A stretch of DNA of 40,682 nt from Christensenella sp. UBA2853 (GTDB lineage Bacteria > Bacillota > Clostridia > Christensenellales > Aristaeellaceae), in contig DEFL01000055.1 of the NCBI GenBank assembly GCA_002350845.1, forward strand, positions 1 through 40,682, read 5' to 3'. A program made the position numbers and the translations under genes. Shown here one piece after another: positions 17,668 through 26,896 of this stretch. Every line of letters begins with the position of its first letter. Positions within the stretch are counted from its first letter, which is position 1. Under the pieces are notes generated by a model that searched no databases, was not told the origin of the DNA, and worked only from the letters and a program-made list of their open reading frames with translations.

Positions 17668-18255
17668 TCAGGCCCGGGTGTCCGCGGACAGGAGATCATA
17701 GATGTGATCCCAGTCCCTGGCCCGGACAAATCCCTGCTCCGCCATGTCCCGGTTCCACGGCATGGGACAGACAATAACGCGGCAGGCCCGGGAAATGGTG
17801 ATCAGGTTGTCCGGCTTGTCATCCAGCATGACATCCACGTGCAGCCGCTGACACTCCCTGAGTTTCGACTCTCCAGTGTCCTCGCAGAAGACAATGTCGT
17901 CGTAAGCGATCCCGTTTTTCTTCAACCACCGGATGAGGAGAGAGCGAAACAGAATGCCGATCAGGTCGGACCGCGTCGTATAGACGCGGCTGGTCACGAT
18001 ATTGATCCTGTGTCCGTCCGCCTTCAGACGACGGATGGTTTCAGCCGCGCCGTCAATGGCCGGCATCGCTGTACAGTACCTCAGGAGATGCCGCATCCAG
18101 AACCGGGTCCGCTCCTTGTGTGTGCAGGAAAACATTGCATCGACATCAAAGGCTGCCGGGTCGTCCGGCTCCCGCTGAAAATACCGCCTGCCCTTTTCGA
18201 GCATATAGGACGAAATATCCATCAGTGTGCCGTCCACATCAATCCCGATGTTCAT
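17668..18255 (-). CDS. HAD-superfamily phosphatase, 5'-nucleotidase (NT5C)-like
   Basis: A 195-residue haloacid dehalogenase-fold hydrolase. Motif I is GIDVDGTLMD (nucleophile D6, acid D8), motif II is IVTSR, motif III is the lysine in ESKLREC, and motif IV is MLDDKPDN. The small size, the alpha-helical cap after motif I and the DDKPDN motif resemble 5'(3')-deoxyribonucleotidases and the related YqfW group, which dephosphorylate nucleotides; the exact substrate is not readable. ATG 18255 follows a G-rich SD (GGGGGGG). It begins 21 bp after the stop of the ANL-ACP-acyltransferase fusion and shares its terminator, so the two are probably one transcript. Confidence 0.85.
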   Translation of the reverse strand: MNIGIDVDGTLMDISSYMLEKGRRYFQREPDDPAAFDVDAMFSCTHKERTRFWMRHLLRYCTAMPAIDGAAETIRRLKADGHRINIVTSRVYTTRSDLIGILFRSLLIRWLKKNGIAYDDIVFCEDTGESKLRECQRLHVDVMLDDKPDNLITISRACRVIVCPMPWNRDMAEQGFVRARDWDHIYDLLSADTRA

Positions 18256-18276
18256 ACGTTCCCCCCCGCTTCCGTT

Positions 18277-20976
18277 TTACTCTTCCGGTTTTTCCTTCTC
18301 AGAGAGCCTGGAAATGATCTTCTCCCGGATCTCAGACGTGATGTCCTGCTCGCTTCTGCCGACGGTCTGCACTTCCGGACAGAACGTGATGGTCAGTCTG
18401 CGCTTGCGGCCGTTTGCGGGATCCTTTGTCTGGGGAAGAGGTTTGTCATAGCTCCAGATGTCATACCCGCCGCTGATCGCCACGGGGATAATGGAAAGCC
18501 CGGTTTCCAGGGCGATCTTCGCCGCGCCGTCCTTGAACGGGCCCAGATGACCGTTCCTTGTCCTTGTGCCTTCCGGATGGATCAGGAAAGAGTTGCCTTC
18601 CTTGATGAAGTTGATGGAACGCTGGGTGGAGTCAATGATGTTGCCGGACCGGTTGACCGGGATGCCGCCGAGCGTCTTCATCATCAGGCCGGTCAGGAAC
18701 TGCTCGAGGTGCTCCACCTTGGCCATGCAGCCGAAGCGGTCCAGGTCCGGGCACTTGCTGCCCAGCGCCGTCCAGACAAACAGTCCGTCAAAGTGCGTCT
18801 GATGGTTCGGACAGAAGATGTACTGTCTGCCCGCCTGCACGTTTTCGAGTCCTTCCACGCAGAAATCCAGCTGCTTCCGGCTCCATTTCCGGAAGTAGGA
18901 GAACAGCGCGCGATGAAGGATGTTTCTCTTCACCGGATACCGGTACGGATCGATCTTCCGCTTTTTGGCCGCTTTCTCCTTTTTCAGTTCCTGGAAAATG
19001 GGGTCGAGAATGTAATCCGTCATTTCCCTGGCATTGGGGATGACAAAGATATACGGGCCGACGCTGATGGAGTACTCCGACTCGATTTCCGAGCACATTT
19101 CCATAATGGAGAGGGAGTCCATGCCGAGGTCTTCCTTGAAATCCTCTAAGCCGGTCAGTTCCTTCTCATATTTCGACGTTTCCCGGACAATCCGGAAGAT
19201 TTTCGCCTCCACGGCAGCCGGGTCCAGGTCACGCGTCTCCGCGACCGCCTTCGCGGCGGCGGCCTCAGCCGTGGGTTCCTCTTCCGGCGCTTTGTTCTCC
19301 TCCGGCTTTTCCGCGGCCTGCTCGCTCTGTTTCAGGACGTATTCCTTCAGGAGATACCGCTTCGGTTTTCCAATGCTGGTGGACGGGATCTCCTCTATAA
19401 AGTGAATCCCGCTGATCCTGTACTGATTCAGGGCCTTGTACTGGAATTTCAGGATCTCCTCACGCAGGCTTTCCTTTTCCGCTTCCGACATCTTATCCTG
19501 ACGGATGAACAGATGAATCCGGTCCGCGCCGTCCTCCGGGGACGGAACGCCGACCACGGCATACCCGGCGCCTTCCGGCATGACCGGGGCGAGCAGCATT
19601 TCCAGATCGGCCGGGGCGACCTTGGCGCCGTTGGGCATGAGGATGCTCTCCTTGAGGCGGCCGGTAATATACAGATAGCCGTTCTCATCGATCCGTCCCA
19701 GGTCGCCTGTCTTGAAATACGGGCCGTCAAAGGATTCCGCGGTCTTTTCCGGATCCCGGTAATACCCGTTCATGATCTGGTCCGTGCGGACATACACTTC
19801 CCCGATGCCCTGCGCGTCCGGCGCATGAATGATGGTCTCTGTATAGGGATCCTGGCGTACATTGCCGACGGAGCCCTCGCCGCCGATATCCGAGGGTTCA
19901 TTGCAGGCAATATACACGCCGCATTCGGTGGAGGCGTAGAGATCCAGGTACGCGATGCCCATATTTGTGATGGCCGTGCGCGTATACGGCGTGCCGGATG
20001 CGCCGCCGGAGAAGAGGCAGCTGAAATTGTCGTTATACAGAAGACTTCTGAAGAGTTTCATGATGGAGCGGCTCCTGTCCAGGCTGCCGGTCCGCGCGAT
20101 CGCCGCATGCGACTTCTTCCCGAGGGAGGCGTACACCCCGAACAGGTGCCGTTTTTTCAGTTCGTTCTCAAACTTGTTGATGAACAGGTCATTCACTTTC
20201 GGGACCATGCCGAAGGCCATGGGCTTGAAGACTTTGAAGGCTTCCAGCAAAGTGTCCGAGGAAATGCTTTCGACTGTCGCGATGTTCATGCCCTCATTGA
20301 GGAGCGTGTAGGCGGAATAGAGGCCGGAAACATGGCTCATGGGGAACACTTCCAGCATAGGGCGTCCCGGCACGCCGGAATGCAGCACACCCTTGCCCCG
20401 GATCTTCCGGTGGGTGATCATGATGGACGCGTAGCTCAGTTCCACACATTTGCGCTTGGCCGTGGTGCCGGAAGAGAAGAGAATCGCGACGGCCTCCGGT
20501 GTCGGCTCTCCCCTGTCCACGTCAGCTTCGCCCATGGAAACAATCTTCCCGCAGGAGTGCAGGCCGTAGGTCAGAATCACGGGCACATGCTGCGTCGCGA
20601 GCATTTTGTCCGTGTTTTTCATGTCTGCAAACACAGCGCTGACCTGGCAGTATTCGATGAGGGGAAGCAGTTCCCCGTCCGGGATGGCCGCATCTGCCAT
20701 GACGGCGGTCAGATGGTTGACGGACAGGACCAGAAAGGTTGCAAACGCATCCACGGTTCCGTTGGCCAGCACCAGCACCCGGTCGCCGTCCCGGAGTCCC
20801 AGCTTTTCCTTCGTGATCCGGAAATCCTCAATCCAGCGCTGCAGCATGCTGAAGGAAATCTTCCACACCTTATGATTGGTCATGAGACAGCTGATGGCGA
20901 TCTCATCTGCATGGTTGGCAAAAGAGGCTTTGAGTTCGTCTGAATAGAGCTGAAAGTTGAATGTCTCTTTGTTCAT
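18277..20976 (-). CDS. Adenylate-forming enzyme-ACP-1-acyltransferase fusion
   Basis: A three-part 899-residue protein. Residues 1 to about 530 are an ANL-superfamily acyl-activating enzyme: P-loop LFSSGTTAKRK, YASTECG, hinge YFKTGDLGRIDENGYLYITG, and C-terminal SIGKPKR lysine. An Ala/Glu-rich linker follows. Next comes an acyl carrier domain with the phosphopantetheine site DLGMDSLSIMEM (Ser621). The C-terminus is a PlsC-type lysophospholipid acyltransferase with NHQTHFDG (H725, D730) and PEGTRTRNG. The likely reaction series is fatty acid activation with ATP, loading on the built-in ACP and transfer to a lysophospholipid or other acceptor, in the manner of Aas but with its own carrier. ATG 20976 follows GGAAGGAG; a start at 21009 is less likely. 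No transmembrane span is obvious. Confidence 0.9.
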   Translation of the reverse strand: MNKETFNFQLYSDELKASFANHADEIAISCLMTNHKVWKISFSMLQRWIEDFRITKEKLGLRDGDRVLVLANGTVDAFATFLVLSVNHLTAVMADAAIPDGELLPLIEYCQVSAVFADMKNTDKMLATQHVPVILTYGLHSCGKIVSMGEADVDRGEPTPEAVAILFSSGTTAKRKCVELSYASIMITHRKIRGKGVLHSGVPGRPMLEVFPMSHVSGLYSAYTLLNEGMNIATVESISSDTLLEAFKVFKPMAFGMVPKVNDLFINKFENELKKRHLFGVYASLGKKSHAAIARTGSLDRSRSIMKLFRSLLYNDNFSCLFSGGASGTPYTRTAITNMGIAYLDLYASTECGVYIACNEPSDIGGEGSVGNVRQDPYTETIIHAPDAQGIGEVYVRTDQIMNGYYRDPEKTAESFDGPYFKTGDLGRIDENGYLYITGRLKESILMPNGAKVAPADLEMLLAPVMPEGAGYAVVGVPSPEDGADRIHLFIRQDKMSEAEKESLREEILKFQYKALNQYRISGIHFIEEIPSTSIGKPKRYLLKEYVLKQSEQAAEKPEENKAPEEEPTAEAAAAKAVAETRDLDPAAVEAKIFRIVRETSKYEKELTGLEDFKEDLGMDSLSIMEMCSEIESEYSISVGPYIFVIPNAREMTDYILDPIFQELKKEKAAKKRKIDPYRYPVKRNILHRALFSYFRKWSRKQLDFCVEGLENVQAGRQYIFCPNHQTHFDGLFVWTALGSKCPDLDRFGCMAKVEHLEQFLTGLMMKTLGGIPVNRSGNIIDSTQRSINFIKEGNSFLIHPEGTRTRNGHLGPFKDGAAKIALETGLSIIPVAISGGYDIWSYDKPLPQTKDPANGRKRRLTITFCPEVQTVGRSEQDITSEIREKIISRLSEKEKPEE

Positions 20977-21283
20977 GACTGTCTGTCTCCTTCCAGAATT
21001 CCATGTCACTTCTTCTCTGCGTTCTGCCGGCCGGTCTACCGGTCAGGCACCTGGGAGCAGGGGCATCCTGTCTTCCATTCCTGGATTCCCGCTGATTGTT
21101 TGATCCGTGTAATATGGAGCACGGCATAGCTGAGAGTGGCCTGTAAGCATTTTTCATGTATCTGAGTGATTGGGGTACTCTGGTTTGTCGGTTCGATTGG
21201 GGCCATCTTGCGTTTCAGGTTCTTTGATTGATTTTTGTGACAGACCAGTTGAATCATTCGTTTCATCCTTGTCTATATGGTAT

Positions 21284-21311
21284 ATTATCATAAGGCAGTA
21301 AAGGCATGCAA
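21284..21311 (-). promoter_or_regulatory. Candidate sigma-A promoter for the ANL-ACP-acyltransferase gene
   Basis: On the minus strand TTGCAT and GATAAT are separated by 16 bp. This would give a leader of about 300 nt. Confidence 0.4.
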
Positions 21312-21314
21312 TAT

Positions 21315-21359
21315 AAAAAGCCGCAGACTGAAGATTCTCTTCATGTTCCGCAGCTTTTT
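21315..21359. terminator. Hairpin with A- and T-rich flanks, possible bidirectional terminator
   Basis: AAAAAGC pairs with GCTTTTT, and an inner GAAGA/TCTTC stem closes a 3-nt loop; the middle is imperfect. It lies immediately upstream of the candidate promoter at 21284-21311. Confidence 0.35.
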
Positions 21360-21549
21360 GGATGATATGGTTTATAGATTTTGAATGACAGCCCGGATAT
21401 GTTTACTATATTTCTTTTCCCTGTCCGGCACAATAATCCCGTAATCAGTTGCGGTTCTTACAGATCACATTCGTTCCCTTTATACCCTGTCTTATCTCCT
21501 TACAGTCGGCGAACCAGCTTCGCAGGACATGCTTGCATTCTCAACAGAT

Positions 21550-21577
21550 GTTTCATCCCCACGCATACGGGGAAAAC
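21550..21577 (-). CRISPR. Solitary subtype I-E-like CRISPR repeat (no array)
   Basis: A single 28-nt sequence reads on the minus strand GTTTTCCCCGTATGCG followed by TGGGGATGAAAC. Length, the CCCC...GGGG core, the G-T-rich 5' end and the GATGAAAC-like 3' end are what subtype I-E repeats look like. No second copy is visible 61 bp to either side, so this is not an array and cannot by itself make a crRNA. It could be the last relic of a lost array, a solo repeat used in regulation, or chance. It is unrelated to what a I-C repeat would look like. Confidence 0.4.
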
Positions 21578-21721
21578 ATAACAGCCTGGAAATCACAGGA
21601 ATTGCAGAATTGTGAAAGGAAACCGGCTTTGATCATGATGTCAGTTCCCGATATTCCTGCGCCCCATATTCTCGCGTAAATTCTCGCTCTCATCTGCATA
21701 TTCTGTGATCACATCATATCA

Positions 21722-21750
21722 TTGACGGCCACGATGGAATTCTATAGAAT
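21722..21750 (+). promoter_or_regulatory. Sigma-A-type promoter of the uptake operon
   Basis: TTGACG, exactly 17 bp, then TAGAAT: five of six consensus bases in each box. It points to the response-regulator gene at 22063, leaving an untranslated leader of about 305 nt. Confidence 0.65.
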
Positions 21751-22062
21751 AAATATCACACATGACGCACAGACTAAAAATCCAAAACAAATGGTTTGCC
21801 CGGCCGCATTCCATTTTTTTCTGCAGGAGCACTTTTATTCTTTTATTTTCAGGCTCTGACAGCTGAACGGCCATTCAATGCACTTTACCAGACAATCCGC
21901 CTTTTTTTACTTTTACATCCAACCAGATTGTACCGCACAGACTTCCTTTTGCATGACTTCTGTGTTCCAGCTGGTATCAGCATGCATACTGCAGCCGTGC
22001 TGACCAATCAGCGCACCTTTCCGCTTCAAAGAAAACTCTTGTCTCATCCTGGAGGGATCTGA

Positions 22063-23589
22063 ATGTATACACTGCTGATTGTTGATGATGATGAAATGAC
22101 CCGCAATGGACTGGCTCATCTTCCGGTATGGAAGGATTATTCCATCCGTGTTGTCGGCGTATGCGCAGATGGCGAGGAAGCATTGAGATGCATTCGTGCT
22201 GCCCCGCCTGACATCCTGTTCACCGATGTCAAAATGCCCCGTATGGATGGACTGACTCTGGCAGAGCACGTGAAGCAGGATCATCCCTCTGTCAAGATCG
22301 TTTTTATCAGTGGATATCAGGACGTCGCCCTCATCCGTCAGGCATTAAAAATAGAAGCAGTTGACTATATCCTTAAGCCGATTAACCTTCAGGAACTCCG
22401 TGACTGCTTTCGTCGACTCGTGGAAACCCTGAAATTCCAGGCGATGCGAAACCAAATGCTCGATGACTATAAGGAAAGCAATGCGTTTCTTGATGCAAAC
22501 CTCTTCTATCTTATCGCAAATCCCAATGTTGCTGCGAGTGAAATACCGGAGAGCCTTCTGAAACGTCACAGCATCCTTCGGCCTGCGTCCTATTTTGTGA
22601 TCGGTCTTCAGGCCAGAGAGCGAATCACCGAAATCCCGTCTGTCCCGGATTTTCAGATTGTCCCCTGGCAACTGGAATCCGGCCTTCTGGTCGCAATTGC
22701 TACAGCCCCGGAGCATTATGAAGTCCGACAACATGATGCAGCAGCCCAAACACTGATCCAGGAACTGTCGGATCACTTTGGAAATCGCTGGATCGCCGGC
22801 TGTACAGACAGCGAGGGAGAGATCACACAGGTTCGTGAAATGGCTGCAGAGGTCACTGATATGCTGAAAAACACGTTTTCCCTGAAAGATGGAAGTGTAA
22901 TCTCTTCTCCATTGCTTCCGGCTGAAACGGTTCAGATCCACGTTCCGGGAAAACAGGATATGGACTCTTTCCTCAATGCGCCGGACCTTGAAGCTGCAGC
23001 AGGGCCGATGCATGCATTTTTTGAAAATCTGCGGTCACTGCACCTTCACAGTGCAAAAGAATATATGAATATTCTTCTTCCGGTACTGCACTTTGCTGAG
23101 GATTTTCTCCAGCGCTCTTTCACGCTTCCAGACGGCCTATCCCTTGATGAAAGGATACAGCCTATGCTGGAATGCCGTCAGCTGGACGATCTGTGCACAC
23201 TCTGTTTTGAATATATCCGGGATATTCATGAAGTGATTCATCTCAATCGCTCTGATGAAACACATCACCGTATCCACGAGGCACAGCAATATATCAGCCA
23301 GCATTATGCTGAACCATTGTCACTCGAACAGATCGCAGCTCATGTCAATCTTGCACCAACCTATCTCTGTGCTTTGTTTAAGGAATGCACCGGGGATACC
23401 GTCATGAATTATCTGATGAAAGAGCGGGTTCGTGAAGCTATGGTTATGCTTCAGAACCCTGATATTCGGTTATACGATGTGAGCGAGCGCGTCGGTTATC
23501 CCAATGCAAGCTATTTTTCCAGACTCTTCAAGAAAGAAGTCGGCATGACCCCGTCGGAATATCGTAACCGTTATCTTGGAAGGAAGTGA
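22063..23589 (+). CDS. Response regulator, YesN family (REC + AraC-type HTH)
   Basis: A DNA-binding response regulator of 508 residues. The N-terminal receiver domain begins YTLLIVDDDE and has phospho-acceptor D55 in LFTDVKMPRMDG, with a C-terminal KPI switch lysine. A poorly conserved middle region follows. The last ~100 residues are two AraC-type helix-turn-helix motifs (QYISQHYAEPLSLEQIAAHV, then the second motif with the typical SYFSRLFKKEVGMTPSEYR). The family controls adjacent carbohydrate ABC transporters, and the location as first gene of the uptake operon fits autoregulation. ATG 22063 is preceded by GGAGG 7 nt upstream. Its stop overlaps the kinase start (TGATG). Confidence 0.93.
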   Translation: MYTLLIVDDDEMTRNGLAHLPVWKDYSIRVVGVCADGEEALRCIRAAPPDILFTDVKMPRMDGLTLAEHVKQDHPSVKIVFISGYQDVALIRQALKIEAVDYILKPINLQELRDCFRRLVETLKFQAMRNQMLDDYKESNAFLDANLFYLIANPNVAASEIPESLLKRHSILRPASYFVIGLQARERITEIPSVPDFQIVPWQLESGLLVAIATAPEHYEVRQHDAAAQTLIQELSDHFGNRWIAGCTDSEGEITQVREMAAEVTDMLKNTFSLKDGSVISSPLLPAETVQIHVPGKQDMDSFLNAPDLEAAAGPMHAFFENLRSLHLHSAKEYMNILLPVLHFAEDFLQRSFTLPDGLSLDERIQPMLECRQLDDLCTLCFEYIRDIHEVIHLNRSDETHHRIHEAQQYISQHYAEPLSLEQIAAHVNLAPTYLCALFKECTGDTVMNYLMKERVREAMVMLQNPDIRLYDVSERVGYPNASYFSRLFKKEVGMTPSEYRNRYLGRK

Positions 23590-25226
23590 TGGCAGTGTTC
23601 TTCAGATGGGTTGCCATGGCCGCCCTGCTCATCCTGATTCCTTTAACTCTGCTTGGCATCGCCTACAGGATGCGCACGACTGCCATGCAGCAATACAATA
23701 CAATCAGTTATGCTGTTACACAGGCCGCCAATATGATGGATTCCACCCTGATGGAAGCTGGTTTTGTTCTCGATCAGATCGTCCAGGACAGCACAGTCAT
23801 CAGTGCAATGGAGGCCGGCAGTCCATCCCGAAACCATCAGATCGATGAATACAGAACAATCAACACGGTTCTGCAACACAGTGAATCAAGTCATGCAGTG
23901 TATGACATACGGCTCTATTTTGTCCATGATAAGTACTATACCAGTGAACAGATCAGTTTCTTTCCCATGTCCATGTTCGAAGCAGAATCCATATATCAGG
24001 ATGCCTCGCCGCGTGTCCAGATTACAGAAACTCATCTGCAGAAATACAAAGACAAGCCGGATACGGTTGTGCTGACCTGCTATCGGACCGTCACGGATAC
24101 GAAAGGTTCCTTTCCTGTCATCGGGGCAGCCTGTATTGATATCGAAATCAGCTTACTGCAGACTCAGTCTGACCTCCAGCGCATTGCCGGTATCAGAGGC
24201 CAGGCGCTCGAGCGGCAGGACGGGAGTTATATTTTTTTATCCGATCAGTATACGGAGGATCGTCCAAATACCCGGATGATTACAAAAGAACTCCAGTCTT
24301 TTCCATGGACATTTACCGTTCTGATGGACCGATCCCTTCCTGCTTCCATGGAAGATGTTGTGTTCTGGGGGCTTCTGATTGGAATTGCACTTTTCCTGCT
24401 GTTCATTGTTTTGATCACCATTCGCGCATTTTCCAACCGCGTGACCGCTCTGATTTCTGTTCTTGAAGAGAAGCTGACTGGAAAAGACGTCCAGCTGCAC
24501 CAGACGCACCTCCGTTCCCTGAACCGCCTGAACACTGCCGTGCGTCAGACAGCTGACCTGGTTGCCTGGCAAAAGGAACAGCTCACTGCGCAGCAGGAAG
24601 CACAGATGAAATTAATTCAAGCCCAGGTTAATCCCCATTTTCTTTACAATGCTCTGGACTGTGTCAACTGGCTGATCGGTGAAGGTGCTTACTCCCGTGC
24701 TTCTGAGTTGGTTATATCCATAGGGCGCTACTATCGGCTGATCTTATCCAAAGGGAAAGACATCTTAACTATACAGGAGGATCTCAATCTGGCTTTGAGT
24801 TATATTGCTATTCAGGAAGAGCGCATGCACAAACCCATCGATGTCCAGGTTCGCATGCAGGAAGGTGCACAGGATTGTCTCATTCCCAAGATGACCATCC
24901 AGCCGATTGTGGAAAACAGCATTATCCATGGATTTCACAGACTGGAAGGACCTGCACATCTGGATATCGATGTTTCACTTGAGAAGGAATGGGTATATAT
25001 CCTGATCACGGATAATGGGTGCGGCATGCCGATCCGGGAAAGCCCTGCTGAATATGAAAACCACGCCGGTGGTTTCGGCCTCTATTCTGTGGACCAGCGA
25101 TGCAAATACTTTTCAGGGAGAAAAGATTGTGGAATATCAATCGAATCCGTATCCGGTGAAATGACTGCTGTTACCATTAAATTTGCACAAAAATATGAAA
25201 AAATCGACCAAGATCATAATATCTGA
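23589..25226 (+). CDS. Sensor histidine kinase, YesM family
   Basis: Membrane sensor kinase paired with the preceding regulator. The 545-residue protein has an N-terminal span (about 5-27), an extracellular sensing region of roughly 230 residues and a second span near 255-280 (a hydrophobic run FWGLLIGIALFLLF). A coiled linker follows, then the HisKA_7TM/His_kinase box QVNPHFLYNALD with phospho-acceptor H350. The HATPase domain has N-box IVENSIIHG, G1 DNGCGMP and G2 GGFGLYSV. A GTG lies one codon upstream, but ATG 23589 overlapping the regulator's TGA is the natural coupled start. The ligand is unknown; kinases of this group usually sense oligosaccharides, either alone or with a binding protein. 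Confidence 0.92.
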   Translation: MAVFFRWVAMAALLILIPLTLLGIAYRMRTTAMQQYNTISYAVTQAANMMDSTLMEAGFVLDQIVQDSTVISAMEAGSPSRNHQIDEYRTINTVLQHSESSHAVYDIRLYFVHDKYYTSEQISFFPMSMFEAESIYQDASPRVQITETHLQKYKDKPDTVVLTCYRTVTDTKGSFPVIGAACIDIEISLLQTQSDLQRIAGIRGQALERQDGSYIFLSDQYTEDRPNTRMITKELQSFPWTFTVLMDRSLPASMEDVVFWGLLIGIALFLLFIVLITIRAFSNRVTALISVLEEKLTGKDVQLHQTHLRSLNRLNTAVRQTADLVAWQKEQLTAQQEAQMKLIQAQVNPHFLYNALDCVNWLIGEGAYSRASELVISIGRYYRLILSKGKDILTIQEDLNLALSYIAIQEERMHKPIDVQVRMQEGAQDCLIPKMTIQPIVENSIIHGFHRLEGPAHLDIDVSLEKEWVYILITDNGCGMPIRESPAEYENHAGGFGLYSVDQRCKYFSGRKDCGISIESVSGEMTAVTIKFAQKYEKIDQDHNI

Positions 25227-25323
25227 ACAGAATTCAAAAGATCCTTTCTTGTGAGCGCTGTGACGGTCTGGTACCATCATGACATCAGAATAACCCACCG
25301 AGGGTATATAACAAGGAGGACAT

Positions 25324-26829
25324 ATGAAACGTATTATTGCTGTATTCTGTCTGTTCCTGATCCTTTCGTGTTCTCTTTCCCTTGCTGAAGAAACGATTGG
25401 TCAGCGCGTGAAAGACACGCCAAAGCCTACACTGCGTCAGCTGAATATCAATGTCGCCAAGGATTACAACACATATCCAACGGCTCAGGTTCTGGAAGAA
25501 GCAACAGGGTATCATGTTGAATATGATATGCTGCCCTCAGATGATCCCATGGGGAAACTGAATCTGATCATGGCTTCCCGCGAACCTTACGACATCGTTG
25601 TCGTCACTGGCGTGACCGACCAGGTCATGAGCTATGCAAAAGCCGGTGCGCTGCTTGACCTGAATCCCTACCTTGCGCTTGCTCCGAAACTGAATGCTGC
25701 CATTAATGACTATGAACGTGAGACATTCACGCTGGATGGAAAGCTGTATGCCATCGGCATGCAGAATCCCTCCTTCACCGGGCATGGCCAGGTTACCAAC
25801 ACGGTGTTTTTCCGCAAAGATTATCTCGATCAGCTCGGACTCGGCATGCCCACAACACTGGATGAGTTTACAGAAACGCTCCGCGCCCTGAAAACATTCG
25901 ATAATGGTACCGGATCCCCCACCATTCCGCTGACCATTTCTTCCGGCGATTTGTTTCTCGACTGCATCAAGGGCGCTTTCGGCATTCCGAATACATGGAA
26001 CGAAGTCGATGGACAGCTGGTTCATATTGCAGAAGATCCCCGCACGCTCAATTACCTGAATTATATGAAATCTCTTTATCAGGAAGGCCTGATTGATGTT
26101 GATTATCCTGCCAACAAGGCAGCCAATGTCTATGAGAAGTTCACCACGGGTGTCGCCGGGTCTGCGTATCTGTCCTGCTATAACTATTCAAACTTCGGTG
26201 ACAGCCTGAAAGAGCTCCAGCCGGCTTCAGTGATCGCCTATATGCAGCCGCTGAAGGGTCCTGAAGGTTTCGGTGGAATCGGTGTCACGGCCGGAGGTAT
26301 GGACCGGATTGCTTTCATTCCTGCATGGTCCAAAAATGTGGAGCATACAATCAATTATATGGAACTCAAGCTCGAAGAAGATACCTTTCGGAATGTAACG
26401 ATCGGCACAGAAGGCGTTCACTATACAGTCGATGAAAATGGAGAACGCTGGCCCATTCTCCCGGCCTTTACGGATGAGCGTGCCAATTCTGTCAACTACT
26501 ATACCGGCCGACCGGCAGAACAGTATGCCGAATATTGGAAACTGCGCGTAAAGAAACGTGCCGATATCTGGGAAGCATGGGAATACATGAACATAAAAGA
26601 ACCGTTTGTCTCCATGACCATCGTTTCCGATGTGGGATATGCACCTACCTTTGACAGCAGTATCTATGCAGCATCCCTGAACAGCATGCTTGCCGACGCA
26701 GCCATGAAAATCATAGCGGGCGAATCAACAACAGACTCCTATCCTGAATTCCTCGCCGAATGGCGTGCCGAGGGCGGCGCAGAGATGGTTCAGGACTATA
26801 ACGCATGGTGGAAAGACTATTCCAAGTGA
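25324..26829 (+). CDS. Extracellular solute-binding protein, family 1 (LplA/YtcQ type)
   Basis: The capture component of the ABC importer, anchored or released outside the membrane. The 501-residue precursor has a signal peptide (MKRIIAVFCLFLILSCSLS). LILSC could serve as an imperfect lipobox with C16; otherwise signal peptidase I would cut after SLA. The mature part has the type of bilobal binding protein used for oligosaccharides (TGYHVEYDMLPSDDPMGKLN, AGALLDLNPYL, and VFFRKDYLDQLGL followed by PTTLDEF). Start ATG 25324 has AAGGAGG 4 nt upstream. A 97-bp gap after the kinase may contain an extra promoter or regulator site, but I see no clear boxes. A stable hairpin follows the stop. Confidence 0.92.
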   Translation: MKRIIAVFCLFLILSCSLSLAEETIGQRVKDTPKPTLRQLNINVAKDYNTYPTAQVLEEATGYHVEYDMLPSDDPMGKLNLIMASREPYDIVVVTGVTDQVMSYAKAGALLDLNPYLALAPKLNAAINDYERETFTLDGKLYAIGMQNPSFTGHGQVTNTVFFRKDYLDQLGLGMPTTLDEFTETLRALKTFDNGTGSPTIPLTISSGDLFLDCIKGAFGIPNTWNEVDGQLVHIAEDPRTLNYLNYMKSLYQEGLIDVDYPANKAANVYEKFTTGVAGSAYLSCYNYSNFGDSLKELQPASVIAYMQPLKGPEGFGGIGVTAGGMDRIAFIPAWSKNVEHTINYMELKLEEDTFRNVTIGTEGVHYTVDENGERWPILPAFTDERANSVNYYTGRPAEQYAEYWKLRVKKRADIWEAWEYMNIKEPFVSMTIVSDVGYAPTFDSSIYAASLNSMLADAAMKIIAGESTTDSYPEFLAEWRAEGGAEMVQDYNAWWKDYSK

Positions 26830-26840
26830 TATCACTTTCA

Positions 26841-26874
26841 GCCGGCAGAAATGACGCAGATTCTTTCTGCCGGC
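26841..26874 (+). terminator. Intercistronic hairpin after the binding-protein gene
   Basis: GCCGGCAGAAA and TTTCTGCCGGC form an 11-bp perfect stem with a 12-nt loop, followed by a weak T-stretch. Such structures between binding-protein and permease genes usually attenuate or protect the upstream message, so that the binding protein is made in excess. Confidence 0.6.
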
Positions 26875-26896
26875 CGTTTGATTCTGAGGTGGAAAC

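Larger units (their letters stand above)
20977..22062. other. 1.1-kb intergenic region with regulatory elements
   Basis: No gene is credible here; the short ORFs lack ribosome binding sites and sequence character. The region separates the minus-strand metabolic block from the plus-strand uptake operon. It contains a candidate promoter for the acyltransferase fusion (21284-21311), a bidirectional hairpin (21315-21359), one isolated CRISPR-repeat-like sequence (21550-21577) and a strong promoter for the uptake operon (21722-21750) with a leader of roughly 300 nt before the first gene. I did not recognise a known riboswitch in either leader. Confidence 0.6.

Noticed and set aside
17437..20943. 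Two long plus-strand frames (17437-19149 and 19402-20943) opposite the HAD and acyltransferase fusion genes
   Set aside because: Both are shadows of GC-rich coding DNA; translations resemble no protein family.
20903..21266. Two short minus-strand ORFs in the leader of the acyltransferase fusion gene
   Set aside because: No SD, no hydrophobic or domain pattern, and they overlap each other and the start of the real gene.
25227..25323. Separate promoter for the binding-protein gene
   Set aside because: TTGTGA and TACCAT at 17 bp spacing are too far from consensus to call; the operon promoter at 21722 suffices.
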